Positions 1-7,922 of a stretch of 38,245 bases of DNA are shown one piece after another. The translations under genes were made by a program, and so were the position numbers. Below the pieces are notes generated by a model. It was not told the origin of the DNA. It searched no databases and worked only from the letters and a program-made list of their open reading frames with translations. How positions within the stretch are numbered: position 1 is the first letter of the stretch; each line of letters starts with the position of its first letter. This DNA is from an uncultured Acidimicrobiales bacterium (GTDB lineage Bacteria > Actinomycetota > Acidimicrobiia > Acidimicrobiales > CALAML01): assembly GCA_937925845.1 (NCBI GenBank), contig CALAML010000047.1, forward strand, positions 1-38,245. The letters run 5' to 3'.

Positions 1-1357
1 GGTAGTTCCGGGAGATGAGGTGATAGGTGCGACGATCAACGCCAACGGCTCTCTGGTAGTTGAGGCGACTCGGGTGGGTTCGGACACGGCGTTGGCTCAG
101 ATCATCCGTCTCGTCGACCAGGCCCAGGGCAGCCGCGCCGAAGTGCAGCGTCTTGCCGACCGGGTATCGGCGGTGTTTGTGCCGCTGGCCATCGTGATTG
201 CGTTGGCGACCCTGGCCGCCTGGCTGCTGATTGGCAACGAGGCGGGGGAGGCCTTCACCGCGGCGGTGGCGGTGCTGATCATCGCCTGTCCCTGTGCGCT
301 CGGGCTGGCCACACCGCTCGGCATCATGGTTGGCACCGGACGTGGCGCCCAACTTGGGGTGATCCTCAAGGGTGGCGAAGTGCTGGAAGACACCCGAACC
401 ATCGACGCCATCGTGCTCGACAAAACCGGCACCATCACCGAAGCCTCGATGGCGGTGTCCGAGGTGCTGTCGGCCGATCTGTCCCAGGTTGAGGAGGAGC
501 GCCTCCACCGGATGGCGGCTGCGGTTGAAGCCCGGTCGGAGCACCCGATTGCCGCGGCGGTGGCCACCTCGGTTACCGATCACGGCTCGGTTGGAGAAGT
601 GACCGGATTTGAGAACCAGCCCGGCTTTGGGGTGACCGGCACCGTCGATGGCCAGTCGGTGCGGGTTGGCCGCCGCTCCTTGTTCGAATCGATTCCTCCA
701 GCGGTCGAGGCGCTGGCCGCCGACGCCGAGGCCCAGGGTGCCACCGCAGTGTTCGCGGGCCGAGACGGCATCGCCGAACTGGTCTTTGTGGTGACTGACC
801 GCATCAAGGCATCCTCTGCCGACGCGGTGGCGGCGTTCCACGACCAGGGCCTGGCGGTCACCCTGCTCACCGGCGACAACGCTCGCACCGCAGAAGCGGT
901 GGCCCTCGAAGTCGGTATCGGCAGCCGGCCCAACGACGCGGTGATCGCCGAGGTGTACCCCGACGACAAGGCGGCGGTCATCACCCGGCTCCAGCAGCAA
1001 GGCCACCGGGTAGCGATGGTCGGCGACGGCATCAACGACGCCCCGGCCCTGGCCCAGGCCGATCTCGGAATTGCGGTCGGCACCGGCACCGACGTGGCCA
1101 TCGAGGCCTCCGACCTCACCATCGTGTCGGGCGACCTGCGGGCGGTAGCCGATGCCATCGCCCTGTCGCGCCGCACCCTGGCGGTGATCAAAGGCAACCT
1201 GTTCTGGGCGTTCGCCTACAACGCCGCGGCTATCCCGCTGGCCGCCCTCGGAATCCTCAGCCCGATGATTGCCGCGGCGGCCATGGGACTGTCGTCACTG
1301 TTTGTTGTGTCCAACAGCCTCCGACTGCGAAGCTTCGCCGGCTACCGCCGTCCGTAA
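1..1357 (+). CDS. copA: Copper-translocating P1B-type ATPase, C-terminal part (5' end outside window)
   Basis: Membrane pump that would export Cu(I) at the cost of ATP. The frame is open from base 2 and enters at the end of the actuator domain (PGDEVIGATINANG), so the metal-binding N-terminus, first helices and TGE loop lie upstream of the window. Visible in order: the transport-site helix with ACPCALGLATP (CPC codons at 287-295), the phosphorylation motif DKTGT (Asp codon at 419), the SEHP motif of the nucleotide-binding domain, TGDN, the hinge GDGINDAPALA, and the last two helices. These carry a YN pair and a MxxSS pattern, both usual in Cu(I) pumps of the CopA group. The internal GTG at base 20 is not a start. 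Copper as substrate follows from family knowledge; silver is an alternative. A CopD-like gene follows on the same strand. Confidence 0.95.
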   Translation, partial: VVPGDEVIGATINANGSLVVEATRVGSDTALAQIIRLVDQAQGSRAEVQRLADRVSAVFVPLAIVIALATLAAWLLIGNEAGEAFTAAVAVLIIACPCALGLATPLGIMVGTGRGAQLGVILKGGEVLEDTRTIDAIVLDKTGTITEASMAVSEVLSADLSQVEEERLHRMAAAVEARSEHPIAAAVATSVTDHGSVGEVTGFENQPGFGVTGTVDGQSVRVGRRSLFESIPPAVEALAADAEAQGATAVFAGRDGIAELVFVVTDRIKASSADAVAAFHDQGLAVTLLTGDNARTAEAVALEVGIGSRPNDAVIAEVYPDDKAAVITRLQQQGHRVAMVGDGINDAPALAQADLGIAVGTGTDVAIEASDLTIVSGDLRAVADAIALSRRTLAVIKGNLFWAFAYNAAAIPLAALGILSPMIAAAAMGLSSLFVVSNSLRLRSFAGYRRP

Positions 1358-1461
1358 TGTCGGCGCTAGACGTTAACTATCTGCGTCTAGCGCCGACATT
1401 TCCGACGCCCGTCCGTAATGTCGGCGCTACACGTTAAATATCTGCGTGTAGCGCCGACATT
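1356..1461. repeat. Two tandem 45-nt interrupted palindromes with a compensatory base change
   Basis: Copy 1 has perfect 17-bp arms, AATGTCGGCGCTAGACG at 1356-1372 and its complement at 1384-1400, around the 11-nt loop TTAACTATCTG. Copy 2 has arms at 1417-1433 and 1445-1461 around TTAAATATCTG. Both copies are preceded by CCGTCCGTAATG. The arms differ at one position (AGACG versus ACACG) and the opposite arm changes with it (CGTCT versus CGTGT), so pairing is kept. The first arm begins on the stop codon of the copper ATPase gene. The pair could act as terminators or mRNA 3'-end stabilisers for that gene, but the duplication and the related element at 22143-22207 suggest a dispersed REP-like family. 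Confidence 0.85.
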
Positions 1462-1488
1462 TCGGTGCTGGCGTTACGATCGGCCGCT

Positions 1489-1902
1489 ATGAGCGCTTCG
1501 TTTGATATCGACACTCTCCGCATTCTGCTTCATGTGCTCGCGGTGACCGTTTGGGTCGGCGGTCAGATTGTGATGCTGGCTCTACTGCCGGTGCTGCGGG
1601 GCGCCGGGGTAGACGGCCTGGCGGCGGAAGCGGCTCGGGCGTTCAACAAAGTGGCCTGGCCCGCTTTTGCTGTCGCCTTCTTCACCGGCATCTGGAACTT
1701 CCTCGCCGTCGACGTCTCCAACGCCACCTCCGGGTGGAACGCCGTCTTCGGTATCAAGTTCCTGCTGGTGGTGATCTCCGGTGGTGCAGCCTTTGTCCAC
1801 TCCGTGACCGACAAGCCAGCAATCCGGGGAATGACCGGAGCGCTCGGATTTCTGAGCGCGCTGGGCGCATTCGTACTCGGGTTTGTGATCTCAGGACACT
1901 GA
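1489..1902 (+). CDS. CopD-like four-helix integral membrane protein
   Basis: Small membrane protein of 137 residues with four hydrophobic segments (about residues 9-28, 45-68, 80-102 and 115-136). The opening helix LHVLAVTVWVGGQ and the spacing resemble the CopD/YcnJ-type copper resistance membrane domain, where helices carry heme or copper ligands; His11 and His104 are candidate ligands. Its place right after the copper ATPase gene supports a copper or heme link, but this is inference. ATG 1489 was chosen because it puts a short polar N-terminus before the first helix; a GTG at 1465 in the same frame would overlap the upstream palindrome region. No clear ribosome site is seen. It ends 5 nt before the next gene, so the two are likely co-transcribed. 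Confidence 0.75.
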   Translation: MSASFDIDTLRILLHVLAVTVWVGGQIVMLALLPVLRGAGVDGLAAEAARAFNKVAWPAFAVAFFTGIWNFLAVDVSNATSGWNAVFGIKFLLVVISGGAAFVHSVTDKPAIRGMTGALGFLSALGAFVLGFVISGH

Positions 1903-1907
1903 GTCGA

Positions 1908-2381
1908 GTGTCGGCAGCGAAGCGCCAACGCTTGGTCGACCGAGCTACGCCGCTGCTGCGATGGGGCAACCGGCTCGAAGTCGCTTCAGTTCGACGCTTT
2001 GGTGTTACCCCGCTGTCGGTGATCATGCGGATCGACGTGGTCGTGCTCGAGACTATCGGTGCCCGCACCGGCACCACCCGGTCCACGGTCGTGGCTGCAG
2101 TCCCAGGTCCCGATGACTCTTTGCTTATCGGCGGCGGCGCCGCCGGTCGAAGCTGCACGCCCGACTGGGTTGCCAACCTTCGAGCCAACCCGTCGGTTGC
2201 GGTCACCAGAAGTCGGCGCCACTATTCAGCCGTCGCTGAAGAACTCCACAACGAAGCCCGCGACGCCGCCCTGGTAGCCATCGCTGAGCAGTGGCCGGCG
2301 GTCGAAGGATACGAACGCCGCTCCGGCCGTCGCACCCCGGTCTTTCACCTAGAGCCGGAATCGGCCACCGCACCGAGTTGA
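1908..2381 (+). CDS. Deazaflavin (F420)-dependent nitroreductase/Ddn family protein
   Basis: 157-residue protein of the Ddn (DUF385, nitroreductase family deazaflavin-dependent oxidoreductase) type, a split-barrel fold that binds reduced F420 in mycobacteria and relatives. Recognisable are the first strand and turn VVVLETIGARTGTTRST, the GGAAGR turn, and PDWVANLRANPSVAV, which corresponds to the family motif P-x-W-x-x-N-L-x-A-N-P. The GTG at 1908 was chosen because it starts just after the preceding stop and leaves a normal N-terminal helix; reading further upstream would only extend antiparallel to the CopD-like gene. Substrate unknown. F420 use is family knowledge; some members bind other cofactors. 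Confidence 0.85.
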   Translation: MSAAKRQRLVDRATPLLRWGNRLEVASVRRFGVTPLSVIMRIDVVVLETIGARTGTTRSTVVAAVPGPDDSLLIGGGAAGRSCTPDWVANLRANPSVAVTRSRRHYSAVAEELHNEARDAALVAIAEQWPAVEGYERRSGRRTPVFHLEPESATAPS

Positions 2382-2446
2382 GGTCAAGCCGGGCCGAACA
2401 GTCCTAGTATTTCCTCGGGCATGCGACACGGTTGGGGGCGATCATT

Positions 2447-4885
2447 GTGAGCGACGATGAAACCAGAAAGGTGGGCAACCCGCCGTTTGCTGGGCTTCGG
2501 GTGGTTGAGCTGGGCTCTCGGGTGATGGTTCCGTACTTGGGCAAGCTGTTGGTTGATGCTGGGGCCGCGGTGATCAAGGTGGAACACCCCGACGGTGACC
2601 CCTTCCGGCGCTGGTCGGCTTCGGGCGCGACCATCGCGGAAAACGAAGATGGCGCCTGGTTCCGCTTCCTCAACGCAGGCAAGTCAAGCGAGGTGCTCGA
2701 CCTGGAGGCCGATGGCGGGCTTGATGCGCTCACACAACTTTTGGCTGATGCCCACCTGGTGCTTGATGACCATGACCCTGCCGATGCCCGACGCCTCGGC
2801 ATCAACCCCGATGCGCTTCGATCGCTCAACCGCCAGATCGTGGTGGCGACCCTCACCCGATTCGGAACATCGGGACCGTGGGCCGATCGGGCCGCCAACG
2901 ACTTCACCCTCCAGGCCCTGGTGGGCTCAACCGATAACCGGGGCATTCCCGGCGAGATGCCAGTGGCTGTAGGTGGCGATCTCGGCGACTTTGTTGGCGC
3001 CTCGCTGATCGCCCCCGGCGTGATCGCGACCACGCTGGCCTCGATCGCCAGCGGGAAAGGGGCCCACGTCGACGGCTCGCAGTTCGAGGCCATGATGTTG
3101 GCGTTCCAAACCTACCGGCCAATCTTTGATGCCTTCGCCCCCGAAGTCCGGCCCACCCGCCAGATCGAAATACCCTCGGTCGAGCCCGCCTCCGACGGTG
3201 CGGTCGGCTTTACCTGCATCACCGGCCAGCAGTGGCAGGACTTCTGCGCCATGATCGGCGCCCCCGACCTCGCTGAACAGGAGGACCTGCAGGGGTTCGC
3301 CGGCCGAATGGAACGTCGCGACGAACTGTGGGAGCGCATCCGGAGCTTCACCACCTCCAAGACTGTGGACGAACTGGTTGGGTTGGCCCAGGACTTCCGT
3401 ATCCCGGCGGGGCCGATCGGCACCGGCGATCAGGTGGCGTCGTTCGACCACTTCGCAGAACGCAACGTGTTTGTGGACCACCCCCAGGGTCACCGCCAAC
3501 CCCGACCGCCGTACCGGTTCAGCGAGTCGACGCTGGCCCCGCTGCGAGCGGCCCCGGCACTCGGAAAAACGAGTGCCGCCGACACCGCCGACACGGCGGA
3601 TCCGTCGCCCGACAGGCTGCCTGCTACTGCTACGACTCCGGATCCTGATACTGCTCCGCCCCAACTCGGAGCTTCGGTTGATCACCCACTGGCTGGTTTG
3701 CGGGTTGTCGACCTCTCGGCCTTTTGGGCTGGCCCGGCGGCCGCCAACGCCCTCAGCGCCCTTGGCGCGGATGTGATCAAGATCGAATCCCACGTCCGCC
3801 TCGACGGCATGCGCTGGGCATCGGGGCTCTCGGTGCCGTTGCTGTGGGAATGGTCGCCGGTCTACCACGGCGCCAACGCCGGCAAACGGGTGATCAACCT
3901 CGACCTCACCACCGACGCCGGGCGTGAGGTGGCCTGGCGGCTGATCAGTCAAGCCGATGTGGTGATCGAGAACTACAGCCCCCGGGTTGTTGAGCAGTGG
4001 GGTTTCACCTTCGACCGTATTCATGAAGCCAACCCCCGTACCATCTACGTGCGGGTACCGGCCTTTGGGCTCGATGGACCGTGGCGGGATCGGGTGGGGT
4101 TTGCCATGACCATGGAACAGGTCAGCGGCCTAGCCAACCGCACCGGTTTTCCCAATGGACCACCCCTGATGCCCCGAGGTCCGGTCGACACGCTCGCGGG
4201 GATGCACGCCTGCGTCGCCATCCTGATGGCGCTGACCGACCGCGAGAAAACCGGTCGAGGTCAACTGGTGGAGGTGCCTCTGATCGAAGGGGCACTCCAG
4301 GCCGCGGCCGAACAGGTAGTGGAGCACTCGGCCTACGGGCAGGTGCTCACCCGAACCGGCAACCGAGCCCCCGGTGCGGCACCCCAGGGCCTCTACCCCA
4401 CCCGCGACCCCGACATCTGGCTCGCAGTCAGCGTTGAGACCGACAGCCAGTGGGTCGCATGCAGAACCCTTGTAGGGGAGGGGCTGGCCCCGCTCGACCG
4501 CCATAGCCAGACCGACCGGGTCGACGAAGCCATCGGCGAGTGGTCGAAGCAGTTCGGTGCCAAACACGCAGCGGCCCAGCTCTGGCGCAAGGGTGTGCCC
4601 GCGGCCGCGTGTGTGTATCAGAACGATGCCGGGGACTCGGCCCAACATGGTGCGAGGGAGTTCTTCCAGTGGTACGAGCATCCGGTTACCGGATCCACCC
4701 CCTACCTTTCGTATCCCTATCAGGTAAACGGTCGCCGCCACCTCCTCGGCGGGCCGGGCCCCACGTTGGGCCAACACAACGAGGAACTGCTGGCGGAGCT
4801 CGGCTACAGCCAGGAGGAGATCAACCGGCTCAACGAAACCGGCGTGACGGGAACCTGGCCCGCTATGGTGCCCCGACGGGACTGA
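2447..4885 (+). CDS. Tandem-domain CaiB/BaiF family (class III) CoA transferase
   Basis: 812-residue protein made of two class III CoA-transferase domains, about residues 10-365 and 405-795, joined by an Ala/Thr/Asp/Pro-rich linker. Each repeat opens alike (FAGLRVVELGS, LAGLRVVDLSA) and contains the [DE]VIKIE/VIKVEHP segment that contacts CoA. The catalytic Asp that forms the acyl anhydride in formyl-CoA transferase fits Asp581 in GPVDTLAGMHA of domain 2; domain 1 has Asp178 and Asp181 in GGDLGDFVGA. Single-domain members are about 400 residues and act as dimers, so the fusion probably folds into an internal pseudo-dimer. GTG 2447 is preferred over TTG 2432 because a GGGGG run sits 8 nt before it. 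Moves CoA between organic acids; substrate unknown, with steroid, terpenoid or carnitine-like acids possible. Confidence 0.93.
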   Translation: MSDDETRKVGNPPFAGLRVVELGSRVMVPYLGKLLVDAGAAVIKVEHPDGDPFRRWSASGATIAENEDGAWFRFLNAGKSSEVLDLEADGGLDALTQLLADAHLVLDDHDPADARRLGINPDALRSLNRQIVVATLTRFGTSGPWADRAANDFTLQALVGSTDNRGIPGEMPVAVGGDLGDFVGASLIAPGVIATTLASIASGKGAHVDGSQFEAMMLAFQTYRPIFDAFAPEVRPTRQIEIPSVEPASDGAVGFTCITGQQWQDFCAMIGAPDLAEQEDLQGFAGRMERRDELWERIRSFTTSKTVDELVGLAQDFRIPAGPIGTGDQVASFDHFAERNVFVDHPQGHRQPRPPYRFSESTLAPLRAAPALGKTSAADTADTADPSPDRLPATATTPDPDTAPPQLGASVDHPLAGLRVVDLSAFWAGPAAANALSALGADVIKIESHVRLDGMRWASGLSVPLLWEWSPVYHGANAGKRVINLDLTTDAGREVAWRLISQADVVIENYSPRVVEQWGFTFDRIHEANPRTIYVRVPAFGLDGPWRDRVGFAMTMEQVSGLANRTGFPNGPPLMPRGPVDTLAGMHACVAILMALTDREKTGRGQLVEVPLIEGALQAAAEQVVEHSAYGQVLTRTGNRAPGAAPQGLYPTRDPDIWLAVSVETDSQWVACRTLVGEGLAPLDRHSQTDRVDEAIGEWSKQFGAKHAAAQLWRKGVPAAACVYQNDAGDSAQHGAREFFQWYEHPVTGSTPYLSYPYQVNGRRHLLGGPGPTLGQHNEELLAELGYSQEEINRLNETGVTGTWPAMVPRRD

Positions 4886-4924
4886 GCCTGATCAGATTCG
4901 GCTCAGGCCTCAGCAAGGTGAGGC
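4882..4924. terminator. Two adjacent hairpins between convergent genes
   Basis: CTGAGCC (4882-4888) pairs with GGCTCAG (4900-4906), and directly after it GCCTCA (4907-4912) pairs with TGAGGC (4919-4924). The first arm covers the stop codon of the CoA transferase gene, and the minus-strand hydrolase gene ends at 4928. The place between convergent genes suits a two-way terminator. There is no T-run, as is common in high-GC bacteria. Confidence 0.55.
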
Positions 4925-4927
4925 TGG

Positions 4928-5953
4928 TCAGGCAGTGTCGGACCTCAGCCTGAACCGGGTGCCAACCACACTTGGCGCATACCGTTCGGTCGGCGAAAAC
5001 GCTCCGGCCAGCGCGGCCTTGGCCCGCCAACCGGTGCAGTGCCCGGGGGCGACGAGGCGTGGCTCGAGCCGACCCAGGGCCTCCACCGTGGCCGGAATCC
5101 GTTGCTCCATGGTCTTGCCAGCCAGGTGATAGCCGCCGAGCACCAGATCGAGGGGGCCATCCAGCAACTCGACCGCGGCGGTGGCGGCATTGACCACACC
5201 GGCATGCGAGCACGCCGACAGCACCGACACCCCACGACCCGCCACCCGTGCCGCCAGGAACCGCTCATCGAGAATCAGCGGATCATCGACGAACTCTCCC
5301 CCCGCACGACGCGAGACGTGACCATGAAGCCCGGTCTCGAACTCCGTCACCCTTGGGATTTCTCCGCTCCCCACAAAGAAACCGCCAGCCACATCGTGGG
5401 CCTCCCCCTCCCGAACCACCTCGGACCCGGTGGCGGCCAGCGCTTCCAACGTTGGTTCCGGCGGCAACAGGCTCACCCGGCCATCCGGTAACCGGATGCC
5501 ACGATGGTCGGGTCGATCGGGATGAACATCGAGCAGCGGCGGCGCGAGACCGGCGGCGGCCCGGGCGGCCACAATCGCCGGAAGTACCTCGGTGAGGGCG
5601 CCGCTGTGATCCCAGTGCCAATGGGAGAGGAACACCGCCTCGATCGAGGCCAGGTCGAGGTTGAGGCGCTCGGCGTTGGCCAGCCAGATGTCGGCATAGG
5701 GGCCAACATCAAAGAGCATGCTGCGCTGCTCGTCACCGCGGCGACCGGTCAGGAGCACCGAAAAGCCGTGACAGGCACAACAGAAATGATCAAAGACGGT
5801 GGTGTGGGCATGACCATCGACCACCTCGGTGGGCTCCAAGCGGTCGAGCAGGCTGGCGCTCTCGGCCGACTGCTCCACATTGTCGATGCTGGACAGGGTG
5901 TCGGTTTCGTTGTCGACCACCACTACCAACGACAGTTCATCGAGTTCGATCAC
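4928..5953 (-). CDS. Metallo-beta-lactamase-fold hydrolase of the dihydropterin-phosphate-synthase-like (COG1237) type
   Basis: 341-residue MBL-fold protein. Metal ligands are visible in order: SHWHWDHSG (His111, His113, Asp115, His116), ACSHAGVVN with the third-site His, and the C-terminal GGYHLAG and PGHCTGW. The CSHAG-V-N and GG-H-L pattern is that of the MJ0301/COG1237 group, named for a methanopterin-related synthase but broadly of unknown substrate in bacteria. The N-terminal 45 residues begin VVVVDNETDTL, the usual first strand of this group. A cluster of Cys at FCCACHGFS (58, 59, 61) is unusual for the fold. The gene is divergent from the aminotransferase gene, and the 142-bp space between them holds a 7-bp inverted repeat. 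Confidence 0.87.
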   Translation of the reverse strand: MIELDELSLVVVVDNETDTLSSIDNVEQSAESASLLDRLEPTEVVDGHAHTTVFDHFCCACHGFSVLLTGRRGDEQRSMLFDVGPYADIWLANAERLNLDLASIEAVFLSHWHWDHSGALTEVLPAIVAARAAAGLAPPLLDVHPDRPDHRGIRLPDGRVSLLPPEPTLEALAATGSEVVREGEAHDVAGGFFVGSGEIPRVTEFETGLHGHVSRRAGGEFVDDPLILDERFLAARVAGRGVSVLSACSHAGVVNAATAAVELLDGPLDLVLGGYHLAGKTMEQRIPATVEALGRLEPRLVAPGHCTGWRAKAALAGAFSPTERYAPSVVGTRFRLRSDTA

Positions 5954-6036
5954 GAGGCCTCCACGGCGTCAGGTCATTCCGGTTCCATTGTCTGGGTACC
6001 CGCTGGTACGGTTCCCCGGAGAGCAACCCCGTTTGT

Positions 6037-6068
6037 CTAGCAGGGTGCATGGGTCAGGAGTCTGCTAG
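6037..6068. promoter_or_regulatory. Spaced inverted repeat upstream of the aminotransferase gene
   Basis: CTAGCAG (6037-6043) is repeated as CTGCTAG (6062-6068) with an 18-nt spacer, 28 bases before the aminotransferase start and within the divergent intergenic region 5954-6095. It could be an operator or a leader hairpin. No partner regulator is adjacent, so the call is weak. Confidence 0.3.
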
Positions 6069-6095
6069 GCCGCAGCCTCGAAGACTGGATGTTTC

Positions 6096-7223
6096 TTGCA
6101 ACTCCCCGACTTCCGCCTCGAACGCCACTTCTCCACGTGGGAGTTCAAAGCCGAACATCACCTCACCGCTTCCGATGCAGAGAGCATGTCGCTGCCGGAT
6201 CTCCTGGCCATGGCCAGTCCAGAACAGCGCGACAGTTTCGAGAACATGTGGCTGGGCTACACCGAAACGTGGGGTGCTCCCGATCTTCGCGAAGCCATCG
6301 CCGGGACCTACACCTCGATCGCACCGGATCAGGTTCTCTGCTTTGCCGGAGCTTCCGAAGGAATCTTCGCCGCCAACAACGTCATCCTCGACGCCGACAG
6401 CCACGCGGTGGTGGTAACCCCGAACTACCAGAGTCACGAGGCGCTACCCCTCACCATCTGCGAGGCCACCGGCGTGCCCCTCGACCCCGACGATGACTGG
6501 TCGCTCGACATCGACCGTGTGGCGGCCGCCATCCAACCAAACACCAAGCTCGTCACGATCAACTTCCCCCACAACCCCACTGGAACCATCCTGGCCCCGG
6601 ATCGGTATCACGCCCTGATCGAGCTCTGCCGCCACCACGGGATCTACATCCTGCACGACGAGATCTTCCATGGGCTTGGCCCTACCGGCACCGCCCATCT
6701 GCCGTATACCGCTGACGTTTACGAGCGGGGCCTGTCGCTGAACGTGACCTCGAAAGCCCTGGGCCTTCCCGGTCTCCGGGTCGGCTGGATCGCCAGCGCC
6801 GATGCCGACGTGCTGTCGAGGATGGAGCGGATGAAGCACTACCTGTCGATCTGCAACTCGGGCCCCAGCGAACGCCTCGCCATCATCGCCTTGGAGAATC
6901 GCAAGCAGATCCTGGCCCGCAACTGCACCATCGTCGACAACAACCTCCCGAAATGGGATGCATTCTTCGCCCAGTTTCCGGCGATGTTCGACTGGGTCCG
7001 GCCCGATGGATCCTGCACCGGGTTTCCCCGTTACACCGGGGCTGGAGATGTTGAGTCCTTCACCCGATCCCTCGTCGAGGAAGCAGGCGTGCTGCTCCTT
7101 CCCTCGACGATCTACCGGTCCGATCTTTCGCCACCCATCACCGATCGATTCCGGCTCGGCTTTGGCCGGCGGGGCCTCGATGCCGGACTCGCAGCCATGG
7201 CGGATCACCTGAAACAGAGCTGA
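6096..7223 (+). CDS. PLP-dependent aminotransferase, class I/II (fold type I)
   Basis: 375-residue cytosolic PLP enzyme. Visible motifs: the N-terminal arm FRLERHFSTWEFKAEHHL, typical of the short-armed class I/II branch; GASEGI for phosphate binding; NFPHNPTG with the Asn that contacts the pyridine oxygen; ILHDEIFHGL with the Asp that pairs with the ring nitrogen; and the Schiff-base Lys220 in TSKALGLPGLRVGW. The distal Arg is in RFRLGFGRR near the end. The branch includes capreomycidine-synthase-like and arginine-beta-hydroxy-processing enzymes, but the substrate cannot be told from sequence. TTG 6096 is the only plausible start: an in-frame TAG lies at 6066 and no ATG or GTG occurs between. 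The ribosome site is weak. Confidence 0.9.
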   Translation: MQLPDFRLERHFSTWEFKAEHHLTASDAESMSLPDLLAMASPEQRDSFENMWLGYTETWGAPDLREAIAGTYTSIAPDQVLCFAGASEGIFAANNVILDADSHAVVVTPNYQSHEALPLTICEATGVPLDPDDDWSLDIDRVAAAIQPNTKLVTINFPHNPTGTILAPDRYHALIELCRHHGIYILHDEIFHGLGPTGTAHLPYTADVYERGLSLNVTSKALGLPGLRVGWIASADADVLSRMERMKHYLSICNSGPSERLAIIALENRKQILARNCTIVDNNLPKWDAFFAQFPAMFDWVRPDGSCTGFPRYTGAGDVESFTRSLVEEAGVLLLPSTIYRSDLSPPITDRFRLGFGRRGLDAGLAAMADHLKQS

Positions 7224-7304
7224 TATACCTGCGTGGTTCGCAGCCGAATTGTCGCCGAGATCCCAATGGTCTGATCCCAACAGCGTGATCGGGATGGCGG
7301 AGCG

Positions 7305-7823
7305 TCAGTGTTGCCCGGCAGCGAAGTGGTCGGCCAACAGCTCCACCAGCTCGCGTTGCGACCCTGCTTCGGGCCCGGCCATGGGACGATGGGCGGCCAC
7401 CGTTGCCTCGGCCTGAGTAGCGTCCAAACCCAGAGCCAGCAGCACCGCCACCGCAAAGGTGCCAGCCCGGCCGATCCCGGCCCCGCAGTGGGCGATTACC
7501 CGAGCCCCGCTTCGGAGGTCGTCAGCCACGGCGTCGACCAGCTCCAGGAACTCCTCGAAGGGCCGCACTCCGAGGTCAGGAGTCGGAAACCAGCGGGCGA
7601 ACGATTCCGGGTCCCGCAACCAGTCGACGTAGCCGGGATAGCGCTCGTCGATCTCGTGGGTCTGGTTGAAACAGACGATGCTGGTTGCCCCGACGCGAGC
7701 CAGAGCTCCGGCGGGGTCGGGCCCGACCACGTGCTTGCCACAAAGCCACAGCTGGCCCGAGACCGGCACGGGAATTTCATCGATACCGCCGTCCGCAGAA
7801 CGGCCACGGGGCCAGGAACTCAT
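7305..7823 (-). CDS. Dual-specificity/tyrosine protein phosphatase family protein
   Basis: 172-residue protein with the cysteine-phosphatase P-loop HCGAGIGR, giving nucleophile Cys113 and Arg119 (HCx5R). The likely general acid is Asp83 in FPTPDLGVRP, about 30 residues before the loop as in the compact dual-specificity family. The segment IVCFNQTHEI at residues 49-58 matches the strand and turn that precede the family's substrate lid. Acts on phosphotyrosine or related phosphoesters in the cytosol; target unknown. The gene converges on the aminotransferase gene (81-bp gap) and diverges from the GGDEF-EAL gene. It may belong to a signalling group with that protein, but this is inference from position only. 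Confidence 0.85.
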   Translation of the reverse strand: MSSWPRGRSADGGIDEIPVPVSGQLWLCGKHVVGPDPAGALARVGATSIVCFNQTHEIDERYPGYVDWLRDPESFARWFPTPDLGVRPFEEFLELVDAVADDLRSGARVIAHCGAGIGRAGTFAVAVLLALGLDATQAEATVAAHRPMAGPEAGSQRELVELLADHFAAGQH

Positions 7824-7896
7824 CGGTGAACGCTATCGCCCCGCTGGCGCCAATCCCGGTTTCCTCGCCGTTCGGCCCAACTTTCGGTAAATCCTT

Positions 7897-7915
7897 GTTA
7901 CGGAAGTGCCGTTAC
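7897..7915. promoter_or_regulatory. Imperfect inverted repeat before the GGDEF-EAL start
   Basis: GTTACGG (7897-7903) and CCGTTAC (7909-7915) pair at six of seven positions around AAGTG, ending 7 nt before the GTG start. It overlaps where a ribosome site would be, so it could mask translation or be an operator in the 99-bp divergent promoter region. It may equally be chance. Confidence 0.25.
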
Positions 7916-7922
7916 CCCCAAG

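Noticed and set aside
2927-4024. A 365-codon minus-strand frame inside the CoA transferase gene
   Set aside because: Shadow of a strong, motif-rich coding region; its product has no family pattern.
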